Shown: positions 48,912 to 58,432 of the stretch, piece by piece
How the letters are laid out: the number at the start of each line of letters is the position of its first letter
Position numbering within the stretch: the stretch's first letter is position 1
Origin: Edwardsiella piscicida
Lineage (GTDB): Bacteria > Pseudomonadota > Gammaproteobacteria > Enterobacterales > Enterobacteriaceae
NCBI RefSeq assembly: GCF_001896205.1
Contig: NZ_MPNU01000001.1
Coordinates: 2,879,467-2,943,466 of the forward strand
Reading direction: 5' to 3'
Length of the DNA stretch: 64,000 nucleotides
Translations under genes and position numbers: made by a program
Notes under the pieces: model-generated
What the model was told of the DNA's origin: nothing
Database searches by the model: none
The model's input: the letters and a program-made list of their open reading frames with translations, nothing else

Positions 48912-49628
48912 TCAGGCTCCGCGCTGCAGCAGCATGGATTTAATGTGACCAATCGCGCGCGTCGGGTTTAACCCCTTCGGGCATACGCTGACACAGTTCA
49001 TGATGCCGTGGCAGCGGAATACGCTGAAAGCGTCGTCCAGCGCGTCGAGGCGCGGCGCCGTCGCCGTGTCGCGACTATCGATCAGGAAACGGTAGGCCGC
49101 CAGCAGTCCGGAAGGGCCGACGAACTTGTCCGGATTCCACCAGAAGGATGGGCAGGCGGTAGAGCAGCAGGCGCACAGGATACACTCATACAGCCCATCC
49201 AGCCTGGCGCGCTCCTCCGGCGACTGCAGATACTCGCGCGCCGGCGGCGTTCGACCATCGTTAATCAGGTAGGGTTTGATCTTCTCGTACTGGGCATAAA
49301 ACTGGCCCATGTCCACCACCAGATCGCGCACCACCGGCAGCCCCGGCAGCGGGCGGATGACGATTTTCTTTCCCCCCCGGCGCAGGGCCGAAAGCGGAGT
49401 GATGCAGGCCAGGCCGTTTTGGCCGTTCATGTTGACCCCATCCGAACCGCACACCCCCTCGCGGCAGGAGCGGCGAAAGGCCAGGGTCGGGTCCTGCTCT
49501 TTCAGCTGGATCAGCGCATCCAGCAGCATCATGTCACGCCCCTCTTCCGCCTCCAGGGTGTAATCCTGCATGCGCGGCACGCTATCCACGTCCGGGTTGT
49601 AACGGTAAATAGAAAATTCGAGTTTCAT
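48912..49628 (-). CDS. sdhB: Succinate dehydrogenase iron-sulfur subunit
   Basis: Passes electrons from SdhA to quinone. [2Fe-2S] cysteines are in SCREGVCGSDG and ACITPL; [4Fe-4S] and [3Fe-4S] ligands in CILCACCSTACPSFWW and CHGIMNCVSVCPKGLNP. 238 residues, the E. coli length. ATG 49628. It is 18 bp downstream of sdhA. Confidence 0.97.
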   Translation of the reverse strand: MKLEFSIYRYNPDVDSVPRMQDYTLEAEEGRDMMLLDALIQLKEQDPTLAFRRSCREGVCGSDGVNMNGQNGLACITPLSALRRGGKKIVIRPLPGLPVVRDLVVDMGQFYAQYEKIKPYLINDGRTPPAREYLQSPEERARLDGLYECILCACCSTACPSFWWNPDKFVGPSGLLAAYRFLIDSRDTATAPRLDALDDAFSVFRCHGIMNCVSVCPKGLNPTRAIGHIKSMLLQRGA

Positions 49629-49646
49629 TACCTGCTCCTCGGCAAA

Positions 49647-51413
49647 TCAGTAAGTACGCACCTTCGGCGGGAAGGCCGCGCGCAGCCGGGGCTGCATGTT
49701 GACGCGGCGTTGCACCATGCTCTCACTCTCCGGCAGGTACAGGGTATGGCACAGCCAGTTGGCGTCATCGCGCTCCGGGAAGTCAAAGCGGCTGTGCGCC
49801 CCGCGGCTTTCTGTGCGGTAGTTGGCGGCCATCGCGGTGGCGAAGGCCGTCGCCATCAGGTTGTCCAGCTCCAGACACTCGATACGCTGGGTATTGAATT
49901 CACTGGAGGTATCGTCCAGACGGGCGTGATCCAGGCGCTCGCGGATCGTCTTCAGCTCGGCCAGGCCCTGCGCCATCGCCTCCCCTTCACGAAAGACGGA
50001 GAAGTTGTGCTGCATGCAGGACTGCAGATCTTTGCGGATCTGCACCGGATCCTCTCCGCTGCGGGTGCCGTTCCAGCGCTCAAGCCGCGCCAGGCTGGCC
50101 TCGATGTCTGACTCACCGGCGTCGCGCAGCGGCCCCTGCTCACGCAGGCTCTCCTCCAGATGCAGGCCGGCCGAGCGGCCAAACACCACCAGATCCAGCA
50201 GCGAGTTACCGCCCAGACGGTTGGCGCCGTGCACCGAAACACAGGCGATCTCACCGACGGCGAACAGCCCGGGGATCACCCGGTCGGCGCCGCTGGCGTC
50301 CAGGGTCAGCGCCTGTCCGCTGATGCGGGTCGGAATGCCCCCCATCATGTAGTGACAGGTCGGGATTACCGGTATCGGCTCCTTGACCGGATCGACGTGG
50401 GCAAAGGTGCGCGACAGCTCCAGGATCCCCGGCAGACGGGACTCCAGCACCTCTTTCCCCAGGTGGTCGAGCTTCAGCTTAGCGTGGGGCCCCCAGGGGC
50501 CATCGCAGCCGCGCCCTTCGCGGATCTCTATCATGATCGACCGCGCCACCACGTCGCGACCGGCCAGATCCTTGGCGTTGGGCGCGTAGCGCTCCATAAA
50601 GCGCTCGCCGTGCTTGTTCAGCAGGTAGCCCCCCTCGCCGCGGCAGCCTTCGGTCACCAGCACGCCGGCGCCGGCGATCCCGGTCGGGTGAAACTGCCAC
50701 ATCTCCATGTCCTGCAGCGGCACCCCGGCGCGCAGCGCCATGCCGACGCCGTCGCCGGTGTTGATGTGGGCGTTGGTGGTCGACTGATAAATGCGTCCGG
50801 CGCCGCCGGTGGCCAGAATGGTGGCGCGCGCCTTGAAGTAGACCACCTCGCCGCTCTCGATGCACAGCGCCGTACAGCCGACGATGGCGCCATCCTGATT
50901 TTTCACCAGATCCAGCGCGTACCACTCGGAGAAGATCGTGGTGTGATTCTTCAGATTCTGTTGATACAGGGTATGCAGCAGCGCATGACCGGTGCGATCC
51001 GCCGCCGCCGCGGTGCGCGCGGCCTGCTCCCCGCCAAAGTTTTTCGACTGGCCGCCAAACGGCCGCTGGTAGATGCGCCCATCCTCCAGGCGTGAAAACG
51101 GCAGCCCCATGTGCTCCAGCTCCAGCACGGCATCCGGGCCGGTTTTACACATATATTCAATCGCGTCCTGATCGCCGATATAGTCTGACCCCTTCACGGT
51201 GTCATACATGTGCCATTCCCAGTTGTCTTCATGGGTATTGCCCAGCGCGACGGTGATCCCGCCCTGCGCCGAAACGGTATGGGAACGGGTCGGAAACACT
51301 TTGGACAGCAGGGCACAGCGAAACCCCGCCTGAGAAATCTGCAGCGCCGCACGCATGCCTGCTCCACCGGCGCCGATCACGACGGCGTCAAACTCTCTGA
51401 CTGGCAGCTTCAT
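49647..51413 (-). CDS. sdhA: Succinate dehydrogenase flavoprotein subunit
   Basis: Oxidises succinate to fumarate with covalent FAD on His45 (SHTVSAQGG). [10 protein letters not shown] is the dinucleotide-binding motif; [37 protein letters not shown] and [19 protein letters not shown] (in parts) follow. 588 residues, the E. coli length. ATG 51413, immediately after the sdhD stop. Confidence 0.97.
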   Translation of the reverse strand: MKLPVREFDAVVIGAGGAGMRAALQISQAGFRCALLSKVFPTRSHTVSAQGGITVALGNTHEDNWEWHMYDTVKGSDYIGDQDAIEYMCKTGPDAVLELEHMGLPFSRLEDGRIYQRPFGGQSKNFGGEQAARTAAAADRTGHALLHTLYQQNLKNHTTIFSEWYALDLVKNQDGAIVGCTALCIESGEVVYFKARATILATGGAGRIYQSTTNAHINTGDGVGMALRAGVPLQDMEMWQFHPTGIAGAGVLVTEGCRGEGGYLLNKHGERFMERYAPNAKDLAGRDVVARSIMIEIREGRGCDGPWGPHAKLKLDHLGKEVLESRLPGILELSRTFAHVDPVKEPIPVIPTCHYMMGGIPTRISGQALTLDASGADRVIPGLFAVGEIACVSVHGANRLGGNSLLDLVVFGRSAGLHLEESLREQGPLRDAGESDIEASLARLERWNGTRSGEDPVQIRKDLQSCMQHNFSVFREGEAMAQGLAELKTIRERLDHARLDDTSSEFNTQRIECLELDNLMATAFATAMAANYRTESRGAHSRFDFPERDDANWLCHTLYLPESESMVQRRVNMQPRLRAAFPPKVRTY

Positions 51414-51761
51414 CTATATCCCCCACACAACCAATGTTCCGTAAACCAGATAGACCACCAGGACCACCACGATCGCCAGCTGTAGCACCAGACGCAGCGC
51501 CAGCGGCTTGACGTAGTCGGTCAAGACCTGCCACATCCCGATCCAGGCATGGATCAGGATGCACAGCAGGGTCAGCAGGGTAAACACCTGGGTGATCCGC
51601 GAAGAGAAGAAATCAAGCCACAGCGTATAGGTGAGCGGGCCTGCGCCGACCACGAAGGCCAGCAGATAGATAACGTACAGCGTGATGATGATGGCGGATG
51701 CGCGCAGCAGCAGCCAGTCCTGAATACCGTTGCGCCCCAGCGCCGATGCGTTGCTTACCAT
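51414..51761 (-). CDS. sdhD: Succinate dehydrogenase membrane anchor subunit D
   Basis: Membrane anchor binding haem b556 and quinone together with SdhC. 115 residues with three helices, [12 protein letters not shown] at the N-terminus and [19 protein letters not shown] including the haem-ligand region. ATG 51761 overlaps the sdhC end by 7 bp; an upstream frame to 51779 is not needed. Confidence 0.96.
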   Translation of the reverse strand: MVSNASALGRNGIQDWLLLRASAIIITLYVIYLLAFVVGAGPLTYTLWLDFFSSRITQVFTLLTLLCILIHAWIGMWQVLTDYVKPLALRLVLQLAIVVVLVVYLVYGTLVVWGI

Positions 51762-52144
51762 ACCAATACCCCCGCGCAAACGGAGAGCAGCACGGTCGCG
51801 GCAAACGTCAGCTGCGCCGAGCGGCAGCCCACGCTAAAGCTCTCCTCGAGATAACCAAAGTCCATCAGCAGGTGACGGATCCCGCCGCAGATGTGATAGG
51901 CCAGCGCCGTCAGGATACCCCACAGCACCAGCCTGGCCAGCGCGCTATCCAGCAGCGCCGCGGCCTGTGCAAATCCGTCGGCGGAGGAGAGGGAGAGCCC
52001 GAGCAGCCACAGTAGAATACCGATAGCGATGAAGACGGCGACGCCGCTGACGCGGTGCAAGATCGACGCAATCGCGGTGACAGGAAAGCGGATTGTTGGC
52101 AAATCCAGATTGACAGGTCTTTGTTTTTTCACAATTTTGCCCAC
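51755..52144 (-). CDS. sdhC: Succinate dehydrogenase cytochrome b556 subunit
   Basis: Membrane anchor with haem-ligand histidine in [52 protein letters not shown] is the conserved amino end (here in part: [18 protein letters not shown]). The start is GTG 52144, which gives 129 residues as in E. coli; no in-frame ATG is available, and the open frame continues upstream without homology. First gene of sdhCDAB. Confidence 0.93.
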   Translation of the reverse strand: MGKIVKKQRPVNLDLPTIRFPVTAIASILHRVSGVAVFIAIGILLWLLGLSLSSADGFAQAAALLDSALARLVLWGILTALAYHICGGIRHLLMDFGYLEESFSVGCRSAQLTFAATVLLSVCAGVLVW

Positions 52145-52775
52145 ATAGCTCTTATTATTTTCCTCCTCCGGACCTGGGGCGGTATCAAGCAGCGATGCCA
52201 ATCCCACGGAACTAACGCAGCGGACCGACGGCGAACGGGCCTCACTGCAACGGGGGTTGGCTGCTGGGTGCTCCACTGCAGGTACGCTTACCCGAGGGTA
52301 AGTCCCGGAGACCTGGCGGCAGTATAGGGTCGATACAAATTGATTACAATTACAACACAAAATGATGAATAACATTTAACTAGAACAGTGACAACGGTCA
52401 CGCATTCACCAGAGGTTAATAAATAAACTGGATTTATAGACAAAACCGTAACATTTTAGCAACAATGAAAGGATTAAAACTGTGCACTATGATTAGATGT
52501 TGCCCACGCGGCGTTCCTATGAGAAAACGTTAGGCGGTCGATCTGGAAACCCTTTTCCATACCGTCAACATAATAATCATAATCAGCACGCAGTTTTGGA
52601 AGCATATTTTTAACAACGAGTAACGGCAACAGCGTGGCTATCGTGACAGAGGCTGACCCCGCAGGGTCTGACGCCGTAGGGCCGGATGCCGATCATCACA
52701 TGCCAGGAAAGCTTACCGCGCTGCACCCTGTGCATCGTTAATGAGTCTAAAAATAGCAGTACCCAAGGAGGCTGT
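52145..52775. other. Divergent control region between sdhC and gltA
   Basis: 631 bp without a supported gene. The gltA-proximal half is AT-rich. It should carry the sdhC and gltA promoters with their ArcA and CRP control, as in E. coli, but I do not find a site good enough to list. Confidence 0.5.
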
Positions 52776-54059
52776 ATGGCAGAGAAGAAAGCAACGCTGA
52801 CGGTGGGCGCAGAGCATATAGAGCTCGATGTCCTCGCGGGGACGTTAGGAAATGAGGAGATCGATATTCGCAAACTGGGTAGCCAGGGCTACTTCACCTT
52901 TGACCCGGGATTTACCTCCACGGCCTCCTGCGAATCCAAAATTACCTATATTGACGGCGATGAGGGGATCCTGCTGCACCGCGGCTATCCCATCGATCAG
53001 TTGGCCAAAAACTCCTCTTTCCTCGAGGTGTGCTACATTCTGCTGTACGGCGAGGCGCCTGAGCAGGCGGAATACGATGTCTTCAAGAGCACCGTCACCC
53101 GGCACACCATGATCCATGAGCAGATCACCCGTCTGCTGCAGGGGTTCCGCCGCGACTCCCACCCGATGGCCGTCATGTGCGGCGTTACCGGCGCGCTGGC
53201 CGCGTTTTACCATGACTCGCTGGACATCAGCAACGAGCGCCACCGTGAGATCGCCGCGTTCCGCCTGCTCTCCAAGATGCCGACCGTCGCGGCCATGTGC
53301 TACAAATACTCGCTGGGGCAGCCCTTTATCTACCCGCAGAATAACCTCTCCTACGCCGGCAACTTCCTGCGCATGATGTTCGCGACGCCGTGCGAAGAGT
53401 ATGTGGTCAACCCGGTGCTGGAGCGCGCCATGGATCGCATCCTGATCCTGCACGCCGACCACGAGCAGAACGCCTCCACCTCGACCGTGCGCACCGCCGG
53501 CTCCTCCGGCGCCAACCCCTTCGCCTGTATCGCCGCCGGTATCGCCTCGCTGTGGGGACCCGCCCACGGTGGCGCCAACGAGGCCTGCCTGAAGATGCTG
53601 GAAGAGATCCGCAGCGTGGAACACATTCCAGCCTTCATCAAGCGCGCCAAGGATAAGAATGATGCGTTCCGCCTGATGGGCTTTGGCCACCGGGTCTATA
53701 AAAACTACGATCCGCGCGCCACCGTGATGCGCGAAACCTGCCATGAAGTGCTCAATGAGCTGGGTATGAATGACGATCTGCTGGAGGTAGCCCTGGAACT
53801 GGAGCACATCGCGCTGAACGATCCCTACTTCATCGAGAAAAAGCTCTACCCCAACGTCGACTTCTACTCCGGCATCATACTGAAGGCCATGGGGATCCCC
53901 TCCAGCATGTTCACCGTCATCTTCGCCATCGCGCGCACCGTCGGCTGGATAGCCCACTGGAATGAAATGCACGAGGACGGCCTGAAGATCGCCCGCCCGC
54001 GCCAGCTGTATACCGGCTATACGCGCCGCGACTTCAGCTCACGGCTGGACCAGCGTTAA
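52776..54059 (+). CDS. gltA: Citrate synthase
   Basis: Type II (hexameric, NADH-inhibited) citrate synthase, entry to the TCA cycle. [16 protein letters not shown] and [13 protein letters not shown] contain the two catalytic histidines; [20 protein letters not shown] is the N-terminal NADH-domain region of type II enzymes (seen in parts). 427 residues, same as E. coli. ATG 52776 with AAGGAGG; the frame from 52686 is only upstream read-in. Stop overlaps the nei stop by 4 bp. Confidence 0.97.
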   Translation: MAEKKATLTVGAEHIELDVLAGTLGNEEIDIRKLGSQGYFTFDPGFTSTASCESKITYIDGDEGILLHRGYPIDQLAKNSSFLEVCYILLYGEAPEQAEYDVFKSTVTRHTMIHEQITRLLQGFRRDSHPMAVMCGVTGALAAFYHDSLDISNERHREIAAFRLLSKMPTVAAMCYKYSLGQPFIYPQNNLSYAGNFLRMMFATPCEEYVVNPVLERAMDRILILHADHEQNASTSTVRTAGSSGANPFACIAAGIASLWGPAHGGANEACLKMLEEIRSVEHIPAFIKRAKDKNDAFRLMGFGHRVYKNYDPRATVMRETCHEVLNELGMNDDLLEVALELEHIALNDPYFIEKKLYPNVDFYSGIILKAMGIPSSMFTVIFAIARTVGWIAHWNEMHEDGLKIARPRQLYTGYTRRDFSSRLDQR

Positions 54060-54898
54060 TCGCCTCCCCGGCGGGAGTCACTCCCGCCGGTTTCCCCCGC
54101 GTCCAGCCCCTCCTGGCAGCGCGGACAGCCGTAAAACGGACGCGACGCCGCCTGCGCGCGGACGAGCGTCGTCCCGCAGCGCTCACACGCCTCCCCCGCG
54201 CGGTGAAATACCCGAAAGCGGAACAGCGCCCCGTGGTGGCGCCCCTCATCGACCTGACCACGCGTTGCATAGGAGAGGCGCGGCAGCGCCAGCAGCGCAT
54301 GGCAGAGCGATGTCAGCTGCGCCGGACTCAGCTCCGTCGCCCGCCGCTGCGGCGACACGCCCGCCTGCCACAGGATCTCCACCCGCAGGTAGTTCCCCAG
54401 TCCGGCCAGAAAGCGCTGATCCAGCAGCAGGGCCCCCAGCTGACGACGGCAAAACGCCGGCGAGCACAGACGCTCGCGCACCTGCGCCTCCGTCAGGGCA
54501 GGATCCAGCACGTCGGGGCCGATGCGCAGTAAAAAGGGGTGGCGGAGGATCTGCGCCCGCGGCGCCAGCTGAATATCGGAGGCGCTGTAGAGCAGGATAG
54601 CCCGCTCGGCGGTCTCCAGACGCACGCGCAGCGAGCGCGACGTCGGCGGCGTCTCGCCGGCGGCGGCCACGCGCCAGACGCCGTACAGCTGATTATGGCT
54701 GTACATGCTCATGCCGTTGGAAAAGTGGATCAGCAGCGCTTTGCCCCGCGTCTCGATCGCCGTAATCTGGCAGCCAACCAGCCCGGCGGCGTAGCGCTGC
54801 AGCGACGGTGCGCCAAACCAGACCCGGGTCAGCGTCCCACCCCCGACCGCAGCGCGCAGTCCATCTGCCGCCCGGCGAATTTCTGGTCCTTCCGGCAT
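54056..54898 (-). CDS. nei: Endonuclease VIII (formamidopyrimidine-DNA glycosylase family)
   Basis: Bifunctional DNA glycosylase/AP lyase for oxidised pyrimidines. Pro2-Glu3 at the catalytic N-terminus ([14 protein letters not shown]), Lys53-region [10 protein letters not shown], the H2TH segment [21 protein letters not shown] and a C-terminal zinc finger CERCGTTL...CPRC. 280 residues (E. coli 263); the extra 15-17 residues after CPRCQEG are encoded by the gltA terminator region. ATG 54898, with G-rich RBS. In E. coli the nei-gltA linkage also exists. Confidence 0.94.
   Translation of the reverse strand: MPEGPEIRRAADGLRAAVGGGTLTRVWFGAPSLQRYAAGLVGCQITAIETRGKALLIHFSNGMSMYSHNQLYGVWRVAAAGETPPTSRSLRVRLETAERAILLYSASDIQLAPRAQILRHPFLLRIGPDVLDPALTEAQVRERLCSPAFCRRQLGALLLDQRFLAGLGNYLRVEILWQAGVSPQRRATELSPAQLTSLCHALLALPRLSYATRGQVDEGRHHGALFRFRVFHRAGEACERCGTTLVRAQAASRPFYGCPRCQEGLDAGETGGSDSRRGGD
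54068..54093 (+). terminator. gltA terminator
   Basis: CCGGCGGGAG-TCA-CTCCCGCCGG, a perfect 10-bp stem, then TTT. It begins 9 bp after the gltA stop and lies inside the 3' end of the convergent nei frame. Confidence 0.7.
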
Positions 54899-55140
54899 AG
54901 ATGCCCCCCTAATAGCGTATGCTTGACCGCGAGGCCGAAAATGGATCTCCCCTTCCTGCGCAGGCGTGAGCGTCATATCGCCACGCCGCGGAGTCGGATC
55001 TACCTAAGTGGCGGCGCGGCGGTCGTTTTCAACCCCGCCGCACGGCGGCGCCTTTTGGTTGCCCCGATGCCGTCGGCAAGCGCTATACTGACAGGCCGAC
55101 GGCGCGCCGCGCTCTGGCCGCGCCCCATACAGGAGCTCCC

Positions 55141-55677
55141 ATGTATCACACCGTCCTGCAGGCCGGGCCCGATCTGGCGCTGATCCCGGCGCATCCGCGC
55201 TTTGCCCGCGCCCTCTTCGCGCTGGTCGATACCAACCGCGATCACCTCACTCGCTTTATGCCCTGGCCCCACAGTATGGTGCATATCGATAACACGCTGC
55301 AGACCCTGCGTGCCCAGGCCGATGCCCACCGAGCGGGCAGCGCGCGCCACTATGTCCTGGTTTACCGCCAGCGCTGCATCGGGCTCATCTCCCTTAACAG
55401 CATCGATCGCGAGCGCCGCTGTGCGCCGATCGGCTACTGGATCGATCGGACCCATCAGGGAAAAGGGCTCATGTCCGCCGCCCTGCAGGCCCTGATGTAC
55501 CACTGCGTAGCGCAGGGACTGGTTACTCGCTTTGTCATTCAGTGCATGGTCATCAACCAGCGCAGCAACGCCGTCGCCCTGCGCAACGGCTTCACGCTGG
55601 TCGAGACGCGCCGCCGCGGCGAGGAGCTTGATGGCGTACGCTACGATCAAAATATCTACCTGCGACGCTTTGACTGA
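55141..55677 (+). CDS. RimJ/RimL-type GNAT N-acetyltransferase
   Basis: 178-residue acetyltransferase. IGLISLNSI, IGYWIDRTHQGKGLMSAALQALM (acetyl-CoA loop, QGKGL) and NQRSNAVALRNGFTLVE match the RimL/SpeG-like branch (Acetyltransf_3). The closest pattern in E. coli is ribosomal protein L7/L12 serine acetyltransferase RimL, but the target is not proven. ATG 55141 with CAGGAG. It is divergent from nei. Confidence 0.85.
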   Translation: MYHTVLQAGPDLALIPAHPRFARALFALVDTNRDHLTRFMPWPHSMVHIDNTLQTLRAQADAHRAGSARHYVLVYRQRCIGLISLNSIDRERRCAPIGYWIDRTHQGKGLMSAALQALMYHCVAQGLVTRFVIQCMVINQRSNAVALRNGFTLVETRRRGEELDGVRYDQNIYLRRFD

Positions 55678-55967
55678 TCAGGAAGCAGCGTATTTCGGCG
55701 TAATGAAGTGTAAAGCGAATATTTACACGGTAATTTGCAATTAATAAAAACAACATATTGATTTTAATATCAAAAAATATAAACCATCGCCATGGAAACA
55801 GGCTTTCATCCAACGCATATAGGCTGGATGAAAAGATTTCCCAACAAAAATAATGATAAATGGGTTATAATACGGTCGTATCGTTTATTTTCACTTCTTT
55901 TTACCGCCCGGCGCTCCTGTCACTCAGGCACTATTCCCGGCGGTTTTTACTTTTGCGAGGCCATAAC

Positions 55968-56306
55968 ATGCAACTGCCACACTGCCCGAAGTGCCACTCT
56001 GAATACACCTATCAGGACAATGATATGTATGTCTGCCCGGAGTGCGCCTATGAATGGAATGACGCCACCGCCGAAAGCGCGGAAGAAGAGACCCTGATCG
56101 TCAAAGACGCCAACGGCAACCTGCTGGCGGACGGCGACAGCGTCACCGTGATCAAAGATCTGAAGGTCAAGGGCAGCTCCTCAATGCTGAAGATCGGCAC
56201 GAAGGTCAAAAACATTCGCTTGGTCGAAGGCGATCATAACATCGATTGCAAAATCGACGGCTTTGGCCCGATGAAGCTCAAGTCAGAATTCGTCAAAAAG
56301 AACTAA
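55968..56306 (+). CDS. yjdM: PhnA-domain zinc-ribbon protein YjdM
   Basis: 112-residue protein formerly called PhnA. N-terminal zinc ribbon with CPKC and CPEC (residues 6-9 and 25-28), then the PhnA domain [26 protein letters not shown] and a nearly invariant C-terminus ending SEFVKKN. Despite the old name it is not needed for phosphonate use in E. coli, and its biochemical function is not settled. ATG 55968; followed by a strong intrinsic terminator. In E. coli it lies near the phn genes; here it is near nei. Confidence 0.95.
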   Translation: MQLPHCPKCHSEYTYQDNDMYVCPECAYEWNDATAESAEEETLIVKDANGNLLADGDSVTVIKDLKVKGSSSMLKIGTKVKNIRLVEGDHNIDCKIDGFGPMKLKSEFVKKN

Positions 56307-56359
56307 GTCAGTCCCGTGGTGAATAGCGGGCGATAATACCATTAGTAGACAATTAAATA

Positions 56360-56389
56360 AGATCATCCGTAAATGGGTGATCTTTTTTT
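56360..56389 (+). terminator. Intrinsic terminator of yjdM
   Basis: AGATCATCC-GTAAAT-GGGTGATCT followed by T7, 54 bp after the stop codon. Confidence 0.88.
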
Positions 56390-56754
56390 GTACTTAATTA
56401 ATAAAAATCATGATTTTTTACTATATCTTTACATCAAAGATGCAATATTTCATGGTGAATAACATGCAAATCATTCGCTGATTTTGATGACGAAAGCTGA
56501 CGCTTTTATTATTAAAGTCTTTTAATATCAAATAGTAATAATAACTATGTTCTAAAAATCGTCAGTGGAAAGGGGGATAATCGTAGGCTTTATTTCTGTT
56601 ACTTTGTAAATTACAGAAAAAAAGATAGCGAGGGGTCTATATTCCGCAGCGGTTTTTATGTAAGCTATCTGTGACAGTGCAGAGCAGAAACAGAATGAGG
56701 ATATATTTCACGTAACTGAATATATATGCGTAGCGCTGATTGCGATATGCAGTG
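56390..56754. other. AT-rich intergenic region before the ArcZ-like sRNA
   Basis: 365 bp of AT-rich DNA, unlike the GC-rich neighbours. An inverted repeat TTTCTGT...ACAGAAA lies at 56596-56622. No open frame with family signals was found. The sRNA promoter should lie near its right end. Confidence 0.5.
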
Positions 56755-56874
56755 AGTCAATCAGGTGTACCTTCTCTCTTTATATGACACGGAAAGTATC
56801 AGCCTGATTGTATCGTTTTCCCTGGTGTTGGCCGAAATTGGCAACCTGATTCAGCGATGAATCAGGTTTTTTTT
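56755..56874 (+). ncRNA. arcZ: ArcZ-family Hfq-dependent small RNA (candidate)
   Basis: The 16-mer TTTCCCTGGTGTTGGC at 56817-56832 is identical to the conserved seed of ArcZ sRNA of enterobacteria. It is followed after 10 bp by an 11-bp-stem intrinsic terminator AACCTGATTCA-GCGA-TGAATCAGGTT with a T-run. Upstream, CAATCAGG (56758-56765) pairs with CCTGATTG (56803-56810), giving a 5' hairpin. A processed 3' form of about 60 nt would match the short ArcZ. The 5' end is a guess from E. coli ArcZ length (121 nt). ArcZ regulates rpoS, flhDC and hexA/lrhA targets in relatives. The terminator sequence and locus differ from E. coli arcB-elbB. Confidence 0.75.
56843..56874 (+). terminator. Terminator of the ArcZ-like sRNA
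   Basis: Perfect 11-bp stem (56843-56853 with 56858-56868), GCGA loop, then T6 or more. Strong rho-independent terminator typical of Hfq-bound sRNAs. Confidence 0.9.
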
Positions 56875-56900
56875 ACCTTTTCGGCCTGGTTCTAATTCTA

Positions 56901-56931
56901 TTGACATCTGCCGATAGCGTCTAGTTAGACT
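56901..56931 (+). promoter_or_regulatory. Candidate edwR promoter with overlapping palindrome
   Basis: A perfect -35 TTGACA (56901-56906) is followed by GTTAGA (17-bp spacer) or TAGACT (19-bp spacer). The palindrome GTCTA-GT-TAGAC at 56919-56930 overlaps the -10 and could be an EdwR (lux-box-like) site. It starts 26 bp after the sRNA terminator. Confidence 0.45.
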
Positions 56932-57069
56932 AAGGTATAGCTATCATGCGGATACCGTTCAGTTACCTATGTAAAATTCCCGTTGACACGCAAGATAGAG
57001 GATGTAATTAGCCGCGGAACGTATTACTGTATATCTTTCGCGATAAGGTGATTGGGAGAAGGAACGAGC

Positions 57070-57789
57070 GTGTTTGCTGATAATGAGAGCCTGACAAGAG
57101 AGATCAAGCAATTTATCGATCGGTCACTGGTCGCTTACGGCCACACTCAGTTTGCCTATTTATTGCTCAATAAGAAAAACCCATCGGACATTATTATCAT
57201 CTCCAATTACCCAGATGAATGGGTAACGCTGTATAAAGAACACCATTATCAGCACATCGATCCGGTCGTGATCTCTGCCCTGCGCCGGGTATCGCCCTTC
57301 CTGTGGGATGAGAAGATCACCGTCAACTCGAAGCTGAACCTCTCGAAAATTTTTAATCTTTCCAAGAAATACCAGGTGAGCCGAGGCTACACCTTTGTGC
57401 TGCATGATGCGGATAATCAGCTGGCGATGCTGTCTCTGATGGTCGACGATCGCGGACTGGCGGAGATTGAGCGCAGCAGAGGCGTCCTACAAATGCTGCT
57501 GATCGATGCCCATGAGCGCTTTATGAATGGCCAGCGCCACATTACCGCACAGCACTACTGCAGCAAAAAAGAGCCAATAGAGAATATTTTCTCCACGCGT
57601 GAAAATGAAATTCTTTACTGGGCCAGTATGGGGAAAACGTACCAAGAAATTGCGCTGATCCTCGGTATTAAAACCGGCACCGTCAAGTTTCACATTGGCA
57701 ACGTTGTCAAAAAGCTGGGGGTATTAAACGCCAAGCACGCGATCCGGCTTGGCGTTGAGCTGCAGTTGATTAAGCCGATTGAGGGCTGA
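57070..57789 (+). CDS. edwR: LuxR-type quorum-sensing regulator, EsaR/YenR subfamily
   Basis: N-acyl-homoserine-lactone receptor and DNA-binding regulator. Autoinducer-binding domain (about 15-165) with NPSDIIIISNYPDEWVTLY, DPVVISALRRVSPFLWDE and YTFVLHDADNQLAMLS-like segments; C-terminal LuxR helix-turn-helix FSTRENEILYWASMGKTYQEIALILGI, TVKFHIGNVVKKLGV, as in EsaR. EsaR-type receptors usually bind DNA without ligand and are released by AHL. The start is GTG 57070 with AAGGA six bases upstream, aligning with the MF start of EsaR; TTG 57052 is less likely. 239 residues. Its 3' end overlaps edwI by 20 bp. Confidence 0.92.
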   Translation: MFADNESLTREIKQFIDRSLVAYGHTQFAYLLLNKKNPSDIIIISNYPDEWVTLYKEHHYQHIDPVVISALRRVSPFLWDEKITVNSKLNLSKIFNLSKKYQVSRGYTFVLHDADNQLAMLSLMVDDRGLAEIERSRGVLQMLLIDAHERFMNGQRHITAQHYCSKKEPIENIFSTRENEILYWASMGKTYQEIALILGIKTGTVKFHIGNVVKKLGVLNAKHAIRLGVELQLIKPIEG

Positions 57790-58432
57790 GCGTATCGGCC
57801 TTCAGTACCAGAGGCCAACTCTGCAGGGCCTCCTCAGCAAAAGGCTGATCCTGATTAATACGCTCTATCAGCAGACGCTGGTTCGCCGCATCCGTCGGTA
57901 AATAGACTAGATAGATATCCTGCGCTTTCTCCGAGACGCCGCGCTCCACCACGGTAATATTCCAGCCGGAGCGGGTCAAAATCCGCAGCATCGAATGGCT
58001 GACAATCGTATAAATACCGCGGTGACCAGAGGCCATCGTATAGTTAATCATGGCGAGAAACAGGAGATGACACAGCGGATATTGATTGCCCAGCAGAGTT
58101 CGGGCGCGGCGCTTATCAACAAAGAAGCGGCTGGATTCAAAAAACTGGCTGCTGGCCGGGATCTCGCCTTTCTCAAAGTAGCGGAAAAACGTGCCGACAA
58201 TCATGTTGTGATGACAGGTTTCAATTAAGCGTACGCTGCACACCACATCGTTATCCTTCACCCCCAACAGATAGGTTGTATGCTCGCTGTCATACTCATC
58301 GAACTCCATCCCATCGCTGCAGGTTACCGCCCAATTGAGCCGATCCTTAAACGTCCCCTTGCGCAGGGAAAATAGCTCTGTTGATGTCGTTCTTGACAGA
58401 GACTGGTAGTCAACATCAAAAATCTCAAACAT
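57770..58432 (-). CDS. edwI: N-acyl-homoserine-lactone synthase, EsaI type
   Basis: LuxI-family enzyme making AHL signals from SAM and acyl-ACP. 220 residues. The invariant residues are present: Arg24, Phe28, Trp34, Glu43, Asp45, Asp48, Arg68, and Glu98-Arg101 in FESSRFFVDK. Thr141 aligns with EsaI Thr140, a position linked to acceptance of 3-oxo-acyl chains. ATG 58432 with AAAGGA. Convergent and overlapping with edwR, the arrangement of esaI-esaR and yenI-yenR. Confidence 0.94.
   Translation of the reverse strand: MFEIFDVDYQSLSRTTSTELFSLRKGTFKDRLNWAVTCSDGMEFDEYDSEHTTYLLGVKDNDVVCSVRLIETCHHNMIVGTFFRYFEKGEIPASSQFFESSRFFVDKRRARTLLGNQYPLCHLLFLAMINYTMASGHRGIYTIVSHSMLRILTRSGWNITVVERGVSEKAQDIYLVYLPTDAANQRLLIERINQDQPFAEEALQSWPLVLKADTLSPQSA

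Noticed and set aside
55740-55765. TTGAT...ATCAA as an Fnr site upstream of yjdM
   Set aside because: The half-sites are separated by 6 bp instead of the required 4.
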